Source: VRUE01 sp035318745 (lineage in GTDB: Bacteria > Actinomycetota > Thermoleophilia > Solirubrobacterales > 70-9). Taken from it: 64,000 nt of DNA. The notes under the pieces are model-generated. The model did not search any database, was not told the DNA's origin, and saw only the letters and a list, made by a program, of their open reading frames with translations. Shown here one piece after another: positions 39,870 to 48,437 of the stretch (position 1 is its first letter; every line of letters starts with the position of its first letter). Position numbers and translations under genes: made by a program. The stretch lies in assembly GCA_035318745.1 (NCBI GenBank), contig DATHEA010000024.1, positions 62,001 through 126,000 on the forward strand, written 5' to 3'.

Positions 39870-41273
39870 TCAGTCTGCCGCTGGAACGCCGCCGGCAACC
39901 ACGTTGACGAAGTTCTCCAGATGCCGCGTCGTCCAGCACTCGAAAGCGCCGTCGCAGTAGCGCTCGTAGGCGGCCATCACCGAGTCGCCGTAGTTCCAGT
40001 AGAGCTTCGGCTCGGGGTTGAGCCAGAAGAGGCGGCCGGCCCGCTCGGCCACCTGGGCGAAGACCTCGGCATGCGGCTCGCGGCCGTTGGTGCGGGCGTC
40101 GCCGAGCACGATCACGGTCGAACGCGGGTCGAGGTCGTCGGAGATCTCGGTCAGGAACTCGAGCCAGACGCGGCCGTAGTCGGTGTAGCCGGAGACGTCG
40201 GCGACGCCGCCCTCGCTGGAGATCCGCCGCGCGATCTCGCGGAAGTCGCGCTCGTGCTCGAAGATCTCGGTCACCTCGGAGATCCGCTCGATGAAGACGA
40301 AGCTGCGCAGCTTGCGGAACGAGTCGTGCAATGCGTGCAGGACCGAGAGGAAGAAGACGCTGGCCGAGGTGACGCTGGTCGAGACGTCGCAGAGGACGTA
40401 GATCTCCGGCCGCCGTGGCCGCTTCGGCCGGTAGCGCAGGTGCATCGGCACGCCGCCGGTCTCCAGTGAGGCGCGCATCGTCCGCCGCACGTCGACCGCC
40501 TGCGCTTTACGCCGTCCACGCTGCTCGTGGCCGAGCGTCGCCAGGCGGCGCTTCATCTGCGAGACCGCGCGGTGGACCGCCGCCAGGTCTTGCGTGGGAC
40601 TGGTCGGCAGCGCCCGGTCGAGCTCGGCCAGCGGCCGCGAGGGGGGGAGGGTCTCGGTGCGCTCGATCAGGTCGCGTTCGAGCTCGCGGCGCAGGTGGCG
40701 CTCGAAGCGGTTGAGCTGGTCGCGGTCGATCGGCGGCAGCTCGGCGGCGCCGTCGGCCGGCTGCGGCTGGGTGCCGGCGGAGAGCTCGAGCGTGCGGCGG
40801 ATCCGCTGCACGTCGACCCCGACCACGCCCGAGCCCTCGCCCTGCTGGCCGAAGGCGGCGATCGCCAGCCGGGCAAGATCGCGCATCTGACCCTCGTCAC
40901 CGTCGACGATCGCCTGGCGGATCTGCTCGCGCAGCTCGTCGATGTCGAGCCGCTCGGCGCCCTCGTGGCGCTGCTCGGTCTCGCCGATCTCGCGCTCGAT
41001 CGCCTCCGCCTCGGCGGCGCGGAAGAACCAGCGCTCGAACAGCAGCTCGAAGAGCCGCCGGTCCTCCTGCGACTTGGCGATCGTGGTCGCCAGCGCCTCG
41101 CGGAAGTCGTCGCGCGACTCCCAGGGAACCTGTTCGAGCGCGGCGAAGGCATCGAGGATCTCCGAGGTGCCGACCGCGACCCCCTCGCTGCGCAGCTCCT
41201 CGCAGAAGCCGAGCAGCTTCGCCGCGAGCCCCGGGGGGCCGGTGTCAGCTCTGGGGCCGTACGGGCTCGGCAA
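39870..41273 (-). CDS. CoxE-like VWA-domain protein
   Basis: 467 residues. Helical N-terminal region, a charged middle, and a C-terminal von Willebrand A domain with the metal-site motif CDVSTSVTSASVFF, then VIVLGDARTNGR. CoxE-like proteins work with MoxR AAA ATPases in metal-cofactor insertion or protein remodelling. It overlaps the MoxR gene by 29 bases. No CO dehydrogenase or other obvious client is in the window, so the client is unknown. Confidence 0.85.
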   Translation of the reverse strand: MPSPYGPRADTGPPGLAAKLLGFCEELRSEGVAVGTSEILDAFAALEQVPWESRDDFREALATTIAKSQEDRRLFELLFERWFFRAAEAEAIEREIGETEQRHEGAERLDIDELREQIRQAIVDGDEGQMRDLARLAIAAFGQQGEGSGVVGVDVQRIRRTLELSAGTQPQPADGAAELPPIDRDQLNRFERHLRRELERDLIERTETLPPSRPLAELDRALPTSPTQDLAAVHRAVSQMKRRLATLGHEQRGRRKAQAVDVRRTMRASLETGGVPMHLRYRPKRPRRPEIYVLCDVSTSVTSASVFFLSVLHALHDSFRKLRSFVFIERISEVTEIFEHERDFREIARRISSEGGVADVSGYTDYGRVWLEFLTEISDDLDPRSTVIVLGDARTNGREPHAEVFAQVAERAGRLFWLNPEPKLYWNYGDSVMAAYERYCDGAFECWTTRHLENFVNVVAGGVPAAD

Positions 41274-42141
41274 GCTTCATCCCCACTCGCTCGGCGACCA
41301 GGTCGATGTCGGTGCGGTGCTTGACGATGATCGACATCGACTGCTCGAAGGTCTCGCGGTCGATGTCCTCCGAACCCATCAGCAGCAACGTCCGCGCCCA
41401 GTCGATCGTCTCGGCGATCGAGGGCGGCTTCTTCAGGTCGAGTGCCCGCACCATCCGCACCACCTCGACCAGGCGCCGGGTCAGCGCCTCGGAGAGGTCC
41501 GGCGCGTGCAGGCGGACGATTTCCATCTCGCGCTCCATCTCGGGATAGTCGAGCCAGAGGTAGAGGCAGCGCCGCTTCAGCGCCTCGGTCAGCTCGCGCG
41601 AGTTGTTCGAGGTGAGGACGACGATCGGCATCGAGGTCGCCGAGACCTGCCCCAGCTCGGGGATCGTGATCTGGAAGTCGGAGAGCAGCTCGAGCAGCAT
41701 CGCCTCGAACTCCTGGTCGGTCTTGTCGATCTCGTCGATCAACAGGACCACCGGCTCGGGGCTGGCGATCGCCTGCATCAGCGGCCGCTCGAGCAGGAAC
41801 TCCTCGCTGAAGATGTCGTCTTGAACCTCGTCCCAGCCACCTTGGGCGCCGCCGGCCTGGATGCGCAGCAGCTGCTTGCGGTAGTTCCACTCGTAGAGGG
41901 CCTTGGCCTCGTCGAGCCCCTCGTAGCACTGCAGGCGGATCAGCTCGCGTCCGCTGGCCCGCGACAGCGCCTTGGCCAGCTCGGTCTTGCCGACCCCCGC
42001 CGGGCCCTCGACCAGGACCGGCTTGCCCAGCCGCTGGGCGAGGAAGGAGACCAGCGCCGCCGACTCGTCGGCAAGGTAGCTCGCCGACGCCAAAGCGTCC
42101 TTCGTCTCGGCTACAGATGCGGGTGGCTGCGCCTCGGCCAT
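41245..42141 (-). CDS. MoxR-family AAA+ ATPase
   Basis: 298 residues. Walker A EGPAGVGKTELAKAL, Walker B VVLLIDEIDK, sensor 1 PIVVLTSNNSRELTEALKRR with the arginine finger pair. The phrase IRLQCYEGLDEAKALYEWNY is typical of this MoxR branch, which is paired with CoxE-like VWA proteins. The ATG at 42141 is chosen; a start 51 bases upstream is possible but would overlap the divergent small gene. Confidence 0.9.
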   Translation of the reverse strand: MAEAQPPASVAETKDALASASYLADESAALVSFLAQRLGKPVLVEGPAGVGKTELAKALSRASGRELIRLQCYEGLDEAKALYEWNYRKQLLRIQAGGAQGGWDEVQDDIFSEEFLLERPLMQAIASPEPVVLLIDEIDKTDQEFEAMLLELLSDFQITIPELGQVSATSMPIVVLTSNNSRELTEALKRRCLYLWLDYPEMEREMEIVRLHAPDLSEALTRRLVEVVRMVRALDLKKPPSIAETIDWARTLLLMGSEDIDRETFEQSMSIIVKHRTDIDLVAERVGMKLAEPVRPQS

Positions 42142-42163
42142 CCGGCGATGATAATCCGCCCCG

Positions 42164-42385
42164 GTGTTCCACCTCACCCTCTCCCTCGCCACGCTGCTCC
42201 CGCACAGCGCCAGCCCCTATATCGCCCTGATGCTGATCGGCTTCGCCGCCGGCATCCTCGGCCACCTGACTGGCCTGCGCTGGCTGGTCGCCGCCGGCAT
42301 CGCGCTGATCTTCCTCGGCGCCTTCCTCTTCCCGCTGGCGCTCAACCTGACCGAAAGCACGCCACCGCAGCTTAAGAACCGCTGA
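42164..42385 (+). CDS. Small membrane protein
   Basis: 73 residues, two or three hydrophobic helices (YIALMLIGFAAGILGHLTGL and LVAAGIALIFLGAFLFPLAL). The GTG at 42164 is 22 bases from the divergent MoxR start, so the two share a promoter region. No family recognised. Confidence 0.5.
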   Translation: MFHLTLSLATLLPHSASPYIALMLIGFAAGILGHLTGLRWLVAAGIALIFLGAFLFPLALNLTESTPPQLKNR

Positions 42386-42450
42386 GGTCCGATCGCTAGC
42401 CTTACGATCCCGCAAGGTCCCGCAAACGCTTCGCTTCCAGGAGGCCCGCT

Positions 42451-43479
42451 TTGAGCCGACTCCGCTCTTTCTATGTCATCACAGCCGCCGTAGCCCTGAT
42501 TGCTGTAGGTGTCGGCCTGGCCGCGTGTGGCGGAGGAAGCGACAAGAGCAGCGAGAGCCCGCAGACGGTCCTCGACGAAGCGACCCTGCAGGGGATCGAA
42601 AGTGGCGACATCGACCTCTCCCTCGGGGTCAAGGCTCAGGGCCCCGAAGGCGGCAACCTGAACGTCAGCCTCTCCGGCCCGTTCCAGGGCGAAGGCAAGG
42701 GCAGCCTGCCGCAGCTCGACATGACGGCGAAGGCGAAGGGCAACTTCAACGGCAAGGACATCGACTTCGACGGGGGGCTCGTCCTGCTGCCCAACACCGC
42801 CTTCGTCAACTACGAAGGGACCGAGTACGAAGTCGACCCGACCACCTTCAGCTTCGTCGAATCGACGCTCGCCCAGGCCCAGCGCGAAGGTGGGGCCGAA
42901 ACCGGGTCGGATGGCGTCGCCGCCTGCCAGGAAGAATTCGGCAGGCTGAAGGTCGCCGACTTCCTCGAAAACGGCAGCAACGAAGGTGGCGCCGACGTCG
43001 GCGGCACGAGCACGACCAGGGTCAGCGGCGATCTCGACGTCTCCGGCGCGATCGACTCGGTACTCGAAGTGGTCGAAAGCCAGGCCTGCCGCACTCAGCT
43101 TGCCGCCGCCGGCCCGCTGCCGTCTAAGTCGGAAGTCGACAAGGCGAAGAGCCAGGTCGCCGACGCGGTGAAGAGCGCTCATGTCGACGTCTACGTCGGC
43201 GATGACGACATCGTGCGCCAGATCTCGGCCCAGCTGCAGATCGAACCGCAAAACGGCGGCAGCGGCCCCAAGAGCGTCGAAATCGAGCTCGACCTGAAGC
43301 TGTCCGAAGTCAACGAGGAACAGACGATCTCCGCGCCCTCGAACGCCAAGCCGCTGAGCAGGCTCTTCCTCAAGCTCGGCATCAACCCGATCGAACTGCT
43401 CGGCCTGCTGCAGGGTGAAGAAGGCGGCGAAAGCCTCGGCGAACTGCTCGAAGGGCTGGCCGAATCCCAGTCTCGCTAG
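42451..43479 (+). CDS. Lipoprotein, LppX/LprG-like candidate
   Basis: 342 residues. Lipoprotein signal with lipobox LAAC followed by GGGSDKSSES. The mature part is beta-rich with amphipathic strands (GDIDLSLGVKAQGPEGGNLN, DIDFDGGLVLLPNTAFVNYE), reminiscent of LppX/LprG lipid-carrier folds of mycobacteria, but sequence similarity is too weak to name it. Two cysteines (ACQEEFG and ACRTQL) could form a disulfide. The start is TTG at 42451, with AGGAGG six bases upstream. It precedes the cation antiporter; the two genes are nine bases apart by the start I use. Confidence 0.7.
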   Translation: MSRLRSFYVITAAVALIAVGVGLAACGGGSDKSSESPQTVLDEATLQGIESGDIDLSLGVKAQGPEGGNLNVSLSGPFQGEGKGSLPQLDMTAKAKGNFNGKDIDFDGGLVLLPNTAFVNYEGTEYEVDPTTFSFVESTLAQAQREGGAETGSDGVAACQEEFGRLKVADFLENGSNEGGADVGGTSTTRVSGDLDVSGAIDSVLEVVESQACRTQLAAAGPLPSKSEVDKAKSQVADAVKSAHVDVYVGDDDIVRQISAQLQIEPQNGGSGPKSVEIELDLKLSEVNEEQTISAPSNAKPLSRLFLKLGINPIELLGLLQGEEGGESLGELLEGLAESQSR

Positions 43480-43487
43480 GCAGCTTC

Positions 43488-44576
43488 CTGCGGGGGGCCG
43501 ATGGCTGGCCCTACCTGCTGACGCCGCTGATCCCGGTCGCCGTCGCCCTCGAGCTGGCGGGCAGCCCGGCGACGCTGGTCTTCGCCGCCTCGGCGCTCGG
43601 CATCGTGCCCACGGCGGCGCTGATGGGACGCGCCACCGAGGAGCTGGCGGCCCGCTCGGGGCCCGGGATCGGCGGCCTGCTCAACGTCACCTTCGGCAAC
43701 GCGCCCGAGCTGATCATCGCCCTCTTTGCCCTCGGCCAGGGGCTGCACGAGGTAGTCAAGGCCTCGATCATCGGCTCGATCATCGGCAACATCCTGCTCG
43801 TGCTGGGCGCCGCGATGCTCGCCGGCGGGCTGGGCAGGGACAAACAGACCTTCAGCCGGACCAGCGCCGGCGTGCAGACCTCGATGCTGCTGCTGGCAGC
43901 GGCGGCGCTGCTGATGCCGGCGATCTTCGAGCTGGTCGAGGGCAAGGGGCTGCCGATGCCGGGCGCCGAGCTGGTCAACTACGGCTCGACCGTCGAGCAC
44001 CTCTCCCTCGCCGTCGCGATCGTCCTCATCGCCACCTACGTTCTCGGTCTCGTCTTCTCGCTCAAAACCCACCGGGACCTGTTCAATCCCGAGTACGCCG
44101 ACGAGGACAGCTGGGGCTGGTCGGTGCGCACCTCGGTGATCGCGCTGGCGATAGCCGGGGTTTTGGTCGGTGTGATGTCCGAGGTTCTGGTCGGCTCGAT
44201 CTCCGAGGCATCCGAGTCGGCCGGCCTCTCCGAGTTCTTCATCGGCGTGATCGTCGTCGCGATCGTCGGCAACGCGGCCGAGCATTGGGTCGCGGTCCTG
44301 GTCGCGCGCAAGGACAAGATGGACCTCGCGGTCAACATCGCGATCGGCTCCAGCGCGCAGGTGGCGCTCTTCGTCGCTCCGGTGCTGGTGCTCGCCTCGA
44401 TCTTCGTCGGCCCGGGTCCGCTGGCCCTGGTCTTCAACGGCTTCGAGCTCGGCGCCCTGCTGCTCGCCGTCCTGATCGCCAACTACGTCACCCAGGACGG
44501 CGAGTCGACCTGGTTCGAGGGGGTCCAGCTCCTCGCCGTCTACGCCGTCCTCGGTCTCGCCTTCTACTACGCCTGA
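43488..44576 (+). CDS. Calcium/proton antiporter, CAX type
   Basis: 362 residues with about 11 helices and both alpha repeats: GLLNVTFGNAPELIIALFAL and FFIGVIVVAIVGNAAEHWVA. These GNAPE and GNAAEH motifs are diagnostic of CAX. The segment before the first possible GTG (43602), WPYLLTPLIPVAVALELAG, is the normal first helix of CAX proteins but contains no ATG, GTG or TTG in frame back to a stop near 43413. The likely start is therefore CTG at 43488, coupled to the lipoprotein stop. The ATG at 43501 is in another frame. Confidence 0.82.
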   Translation: MRGADGWPYLLTPLIPVAVALELAGSPATLVFAASALGIVPTAALMGRATEELAARSGPGIGGLLNVTFGNAPELIIALFALGQGLHEVVKASIIGSIIGNILLVLGAAMLAGGLGRDKQTFSRTSAGVQTSMLLLAAAALLMPAIFELVEGKGLPMPGAELVNYGSTVEHLSLAVAIVLIATYVLGLVFSLKTHRDLFNPEYADEDSWGWSVRTSVIALAIAGVLVGVMSEVLVGSISEASESAGLSEFFIGVIVVAIVGNAAEHWVAVLVARKDKMDLAVNIAIGSSAQVALFVAPVLVLASIFVGPGPLALVFNGFELGALLLAVLIANYVTQDGESTWFEGVQLLAVYAVLGLAFYYA

Positions 44577-44581
44577 TTGGT

Positions 44582-44631
44582 GACGTGCCGGTGCGTAGAG
44601 GTCCATATGGACCTCTACGCACCGGCACGTC
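44582..44631. repeat. Palindromic repeat E, copy 3
   Basis: 50-base perfect palindrome centred on CCATATGG. Ends GACGTGCCGGTG and CACCGGCACGTC match copy 2; the inner arm is CGTAGAGGTC where copy 2 has GAGAGAGGTC, and the changes are mirrored in the other arm. It lies between the two antiporter genes. Confidence 0.9.
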
Positions 44632-44647
44632 CTTATAAGGTCGCCGC

Positions 44648-45649
44648 GTGGCGGTTGTCCTCCTGCTCGTCAGCTTTGCCGTAATCCTCGCCGGAGCGCT
44701 GCTCTTCACCAATGCGGTCGAGTGGATCGGCCATCGCCTGGAGCTCGGCGAGGGCGCAGTGGGCAGCGTCCTTGCCGCGGTCGGCACGGCGATGCCGGAG
44801 ACGCTGGTCGCGATCGTCGCCCTGCTCGGGGCCAAGCAGGGTGCCGACCAGGTCGCGATCGGTGCGATCGTCGGCGCGCCCTTCCTGCTCGCCACCCTGG
44901 CGATGGGCCTGGTCGGCCTCTTCGCCTACCTCTACCGGGACCGCCGCGAGCAGGGGCTGGAGCTGCGCGCCCACGGGCCGACCCTGGAGCGGGACCTGCT
45001 CTTCTTCCTCGCCTTCTTCGCCCTCTCGCTGGCGCTCGCCTGGGGGGCGCCGGCGGCGCTGCGGATCCCGGTCGGGATCATGGTCCTGCTCGCCTACCCG
45101 CTTTACATCCGACGCACCCTGCGGCAGGGGGGAGAGGTGCAGGACGAGGAGACGCTCGCTCCGCTTGTCTTCGAGCGGCGCGCCGAACGCCGAATGAGCC
45201 CCGGCCTGCTGCTCTGCGCGATCCAGCTCCTGGTCGGCCTCGGTGCGATGGTCGGCGGTGCCCACCTCTTCGTCGAAGAGCTGCTGAAGATCGCCGCCGA
45301 CCTCGGCGTCGAGGCGGTCGTCCTCGCCCTGATCCTCGCCCCGCTGGCCACCGAGCTGCCGGAGAAGGTCAACAGCTTCTTCTGGGTGCGCGAAGGAAAG
45401 GACTCGCTGGCGCTCGGCAACATCACCGGCGCAATGGTCTTCCAGTCGACCATCCCCTTCGGCATCGGCCTGCTCTTCACCGGCTGGGAGCTGAGCACCC
45501 ACGCCGCCCTCTCGGTCGGACTCGGCCTTGCCGGCGGCCTCCTCGCTTACGAGGCGCTGCATCGCCGCGGCCGTTTCGAGCTGCCGGCGGTCGTCGGCTG
45601 GTTCACGCTCTACGTCGCCTTCATCGTCGTCGTCGTGGCAGGTAGCTGA
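44648..45649 (+). CDS. Sodium/calcium-exchanger family antiporter (YrbG-like)
   Basis: 333 residues with about ten helices and the two alpha repeats GSVLAAVGTAMPETLVAIVA and LILAPLATELPEKVNSFFW. GAMVFQSTIPFG is the second ion-binding helix. The family is related to but distinct from the CAX protein upstream, so the cell has two adjacent calcium exporters of different branches. GTG at 44648 is 17 bases after repeat E copy 3. Confidence 0.88.
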   Translation: MAVVLLLVSFAVILAGALLFTNAVEWIGHRLELGEGAVGSVLAAVGTAMPETLVAIVALLGAKQGADQVAIGAIVGAPFLLATLAMGLVGLFAYLYRDRREQGLELRAHGPTLERDLLFFLAFFALSLALAWGAPAALRIPVGIMVLLAYPLYIRRTLRQGGEVQDEETLAPLVFERRAERRMSPGLLLCAIQLLVGLGAMVGGAHLFVEELLKIAADLGVEAVVLALILAPLATELPEKVNSFFWVREGKDSLALGNITGAMVFQSTIPFGIGLLFTGWELSTHAALSVGLGLAGGLLAYEALHRRGRFELPAVVGWFTLYVAFIVVVVAGS

Positions 45650-45723
45650 GCGCCTGGCTGAGTTCCGGCACTCGGGTACTCAAGGGGTTTCGTCCCGATC
45701 CGAAGTGCGCTACGGTGAACTCG

Positions 45724-46338
45724 ATGTCCCCCTCAGGCAGGGTCGAGGCGGTAGCGGAGCGCTCTGAGCTGGTTCGCCAAGCGCTCGAGACGTCGCGGCA
45801 GCTGCACGCCGGGGCGGTTCGCGATGTCGGCGACGAGGTTCCCTTCGTCGAGCACTTGCTGGCGGTCGCCGAGCTGCTGGCGGAGTACGACCTCGGCGAC
45901 GAGCTGGTGGCGGCGGGCCTTCTGCACGACGCGCTCGAGTACACCGACCTCGGGCTCGGCCCGCTGCGCGAACGCTTCGGGATGAAAACCGCGATGATCG
46001 TCTGCGCGCTCAGCGAAGACTTCGAGATCGAGGACTACGAGGAGCGCAAGCACGAGCTCCGCGGTCGGGTCGCCGCGACTGGGATCGAGGCGCAGCGGGT
46101 CTTCGCCGCCGACAAGATCGCCAACGTGGTTGCGGCGCGTGACGACTACGTCCTCGTGCAGGAGGACGTCGACCTCGGTCAGCTGGTCGACATCGACACC
46201 AAGATCCTCGCCTGGGAGTTCGACATGGAAATGCTCTTCGAGACCGACGAGCACGAGCCGCTGTTCAAGCTCTTCCCGGAGGAGCTGATCGGGCTCTGGG
46301 ACCAGCGCTGCACCCAGATGCGCGCCGAATCGCCCTGA
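45724..46338 (+). CDS. HD-domain protein, RelA/SpoT-hydrolase (MESH1)-like
   Basis: 204 residues. HD fold with the histidine in FVEHLLAVAELL, the HD pair in AAGLLHDALEYTDLGLGPL and the later aspartate in VFAADKIANVVAARDDY, in the order seen in the hydrolase domain of RelA/SpoT and MESH1. The alarmone hydrolase motif HDxxED reads HDALEY, so the second acidic residue is tyrosine and ppGpp hydrolysis is doubtful; another nucleotide may be the substrate. ATG at 45724 used; a GTG nine bases upstream is possible. Confidence 0.75.
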   Translation: MSPSGRVEAVAERSELVRQALETSRQLHAGAVRDVGDEVPFVEHLLAVAELLAEYDLGDELVAAGLLHDALEYTDLGLGPLRERFGMKTAMIVCALSEDFEIEDYEERKHELRGRVAATGIEAQRVFAADKIANVVAARDDYVLVQEDVDLGQLVDIDTKILAWEFDMEMLFETDEHEPLFKLFPEELIGLWDQRCTQMRAESP

Positions 46339-46365
46339 GGCCGAGACGCACCCCGGCGCGTCCTG

Positions 46366-47643
46366 TTATGGCGACTCGCCGCCGGGCGGCCGCAGGTACT
46401 CCATTTCGTCTTTGAAGCCGATGCTGCGCGCGATCGCGCACTGCAGGGCTTCGTCGGCCACGCGCGAGTACCAGCCCTCCTCGCGGGCGCGGTCGATCAC
46501 AGCGTTCAGCGAGGAGCAGGCCCTGCCCATCGTCTGTACCGCCTCCATCAGCGATGGCTGGAACTCGAAGTCGCATTCCCAGGCGGTGCGGCGGATGTCG
46601 ACGAGGAAGGGCGCCGGGGGCGCGCCCGCGACCGGCGGGCGCCGCCGCTCCGCGCCGTAGATCTCAGTCGCGGCGATGCCGAAGAAGGGAGCCAGGATCG
46701 GGCCGTCGCCGGTGAAGAGCAGTGCCGCTTTGGCGCCGCGAGCGGCGCAGTTGCCGATCACCAGATCGCAGAGGACGGCGCTCATCAGGATGCGAGTGCC
46801 GTGCTCTTCCCCGATCGCGCGCAGCAGTCCACAGGATTCCGCCAGGTCGGGTGTCTCCCCCTGTCGGCCGTGCCCGTCGACCGTGGGCGCGATGCCGAGC
46901 GCTTGGGCGAAGCTCTCCTGGTGCAGGCGCTCGGTCTCGAAACCGCCTTCCCAGCGATCGAAGCGCTTGCTGACCAGGCAAGTCCGTCCGGCGATCCTCT
47001 CCACCGAGGTGTGGGCGACCGGGAGGCCCAGTTCTCGGTAGGCGAGCGTGCAGGTCATCTCGTTGGCGACCAGACCGCGGCGCTCGGCCGATTCGGGCTT
47101 GAGGATGTGCGTGCTGGGCGCCCCTGGCTCCGGCCAGGCCCAGCAACCGGCCTCCTCGTCGTATGAGAGGGCGAGCTTGTGTCGCTCGCCGGGCAGGGCA
47201 AAGCGCATACGCCGCTCGTTGGCCGGGTCGAAGAGCTGGGCCGGCTGGGGCTGGAGCAGTTCCTCGAGTTCCTCTTCGGAGAGCCAGGCGGGCGAGTCGG
47301 CCTCGCTCGGCTCCGGATCTTCACCCTGCCTGAGGAAGACGACCGCGCCGGGACAGTCACGGCCCAACTCGGCGATCAGCCCGAAGCCGTCGCTGGGATC
47401 GAGTCCCAGCTCGGCGGCGATCGCGCTGCGCCGGCATCCCTGCGGCAGGAGACCCTCCACGTACGCGCGGCTGGCGCCGGCGCTGAAAGGCTCGTCGCGG
47501 ACGGGCAGCGAGTTGCTGAGCAAGACCTCTCCGGCGCCGACCTCCTCGACCGTCTCCGGCCTGTAGGCAAAGCGATAACCGTCCTCGCCGGTGGGGAACA
47601 GTCCGCCGATCAACTCTCCATGCAGGTAGACGTCAAGACTCAT
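46366..47643 (-). CDS. HipA-like protein with a degenerate kinase site (pseudokinase)
   Basis: 425 residues. N-terminal HipA domain (MSLDVYLHGELIGGLFPTGE, LSNSLPVRDEPFSAG) and kinase-like domain with THILKPE, the ATP-contact lysine. The catalytic motif GNxDxHxKN reads GNCAARGAK, losing the catalytic aspartate, the histidine and the last asparagine, and the metal-binding LAPxYD reads LAPFFG. Serine kinase activity of the HipA kind is therefore unlikely. No HipB-type regulator flanks it. ATG at 47643 follows GAGGGGACC. It could be a binding protein, a decoy, or a decaying gene; the frame is intact. Confidence 0.82.
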   Translation of the reverse strand: MSLDVYLHGELIGGLFPTGEDGYRFAYRPETVEEVGAGEVLLSNSLPVRDEPFSAGASRAYVEGLLPQGCRRSAIAAELGLDPSDGFGLIAELGRDCPGAVVFLRQGEDPEPSEADSPAWLSEEELEELLQPQPAQLFDPANERRMRFALPGERHKLALSYDEEAGCWAWPEPGAPSTHILKPESAERRGLVANEMTCTLAYRELGLPVAHTSVERIAGRTCLVSKRFDRWEGGFETERLHQESFAQALGIAPTVDGHGRQGETPDLAESCGLLRAIGEEHGTRILMSAVLCDLVIGNCAARGAKAALLFTGDGPILAPFFGIAATEIYGAERRRPPVAGAPPAPFLVDIRRTAWECDFEFQPSLMEAVQTMGRACSSLNAVIDRAREEGWYSRVADEALQCAIARSIGFKDEMEYLRPPGGESP

Positions 47644-47740
47644 TCGGGTCCCCTCTGAGTCGTGTACTGGTCCGCTTCCGTTCAAACAACCTAGACCGGA
47701 TCGGAGTGACGTGCAACCCGGCCAGCGATAGCGTCAACGC

Positions 47741-47947
47741 ATGGCCTATTCGAACAACGGTCTCTGCGACAGCTGCGTCCACCAGCAGCTGGTGCCCAAC
47801 ACGCGGGGCTCGCTCTTCAGCCTCTGCCGGCGCTCCCGCGAGGATCCGGCTTACCCGCGTTACCCACGGGTGCCGGTCCTCAGCTGTCCTGGCTACGAGC
47901 CGAGAGGTCTTACGCCGCCATCGGGTCGGGCTCGCCCAGCTTCGTGA
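47741..47947 (+). CDS. Small cysteine-rich protein
   Basis: 68 residues. CDSCVHQQLVPNTRGSLFSL CR-type pattern: two cysteines three apart, one in LCRRS and one in VLSCPGYEP, likely a small metal-binding site. I recall similar short proteins in actinobacteria, function unknown. Start ATG at 47741. The last 38 bases overlap the convergent cupin gene; the conserved-looking part ends at about residue 56. Confidence 0.55.
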   Translation: MAYSNNGLCDSCVHQQLVPNTRGSLFSLCRRSREDPAYPRYPRVPVLSCPGYEPRGLTPPSGRARPAS

Positions 47948-48302
47948 TGTCGGGGGCATCGTAGGCCTCGCCTACCTTGCCGCCGAGCACGAGCACGCGG
48001 ATACCCTGATCGCCCGGCCAGACCTTGCGGGTGACGCCGGGACCGACCCGGGCGACGTGGTCGGCGTCGAGTGGGAAGCGCTCTCCCTCGATCTCGATCT
48101 CGCCGCCGCCGCCGAGGGTCACGTAGACCTCCTCCTGGCCGTCCTGCTCGTGGTCGTGCACGGGGTAGTTGTCGTAGTTGGCCGGCATGTCGATGATCTG
48201 CATCCCGAACGATTCGACCCCGAGCTCGGCCCGGGCCCGCTTGAAGGCTCCCCCGAAGACGGCCTCCATCTCGTCGATCCTCTTCACCGCGTAAGTGCTC
48301 AT
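47910..48302 (-). CDS. Cupin-domain protein
   Basis: 130 residues, single small barrel. The cupin motifs are PVHDHEQDGQEEVYVTLGGGG (two His and the Glu as metal ligands, shown as HDHEQDGQEEVYVTLGG) and LDADHVARVGPGVTRKVWPG. ATG at 48302 with GGAGG upstream. Enzyme or sugar-binding function is open. Confidence 0.85.
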   Translation of the reverse strand: MSTYAVKRIDEMEAVFGGAFKRARAELGVESFGMQIIDMPANYDNYPVHDHEQDGQEEVYVTLGGGGEIEIEGERFPLDADHVARVGPGVTRKVWPGDQGIRVLVLGGKVGEAYDAPDITKLGEPDPMAA

Positions 48303-48437
48303 CTGCTTCGTCCTCCCGATTTGTGCGGCCCGGGTTGGGCCGGATCGCAGGCATCTTGTCGTACTTTGTATTTCCAAGCAAGGCTCCCCCCTCACAGGCG
48401 GACGTCGAACCGCCTCGCCTCCGGCTAGCTTTGCTCT

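Noticed and set aside
43415..44638. Long arginine-rich open frame across the CAX antiporter
   Set aside because: It is an out-of-frame reading of a G+C-rich gene; the CAX motifs are in the other frame.
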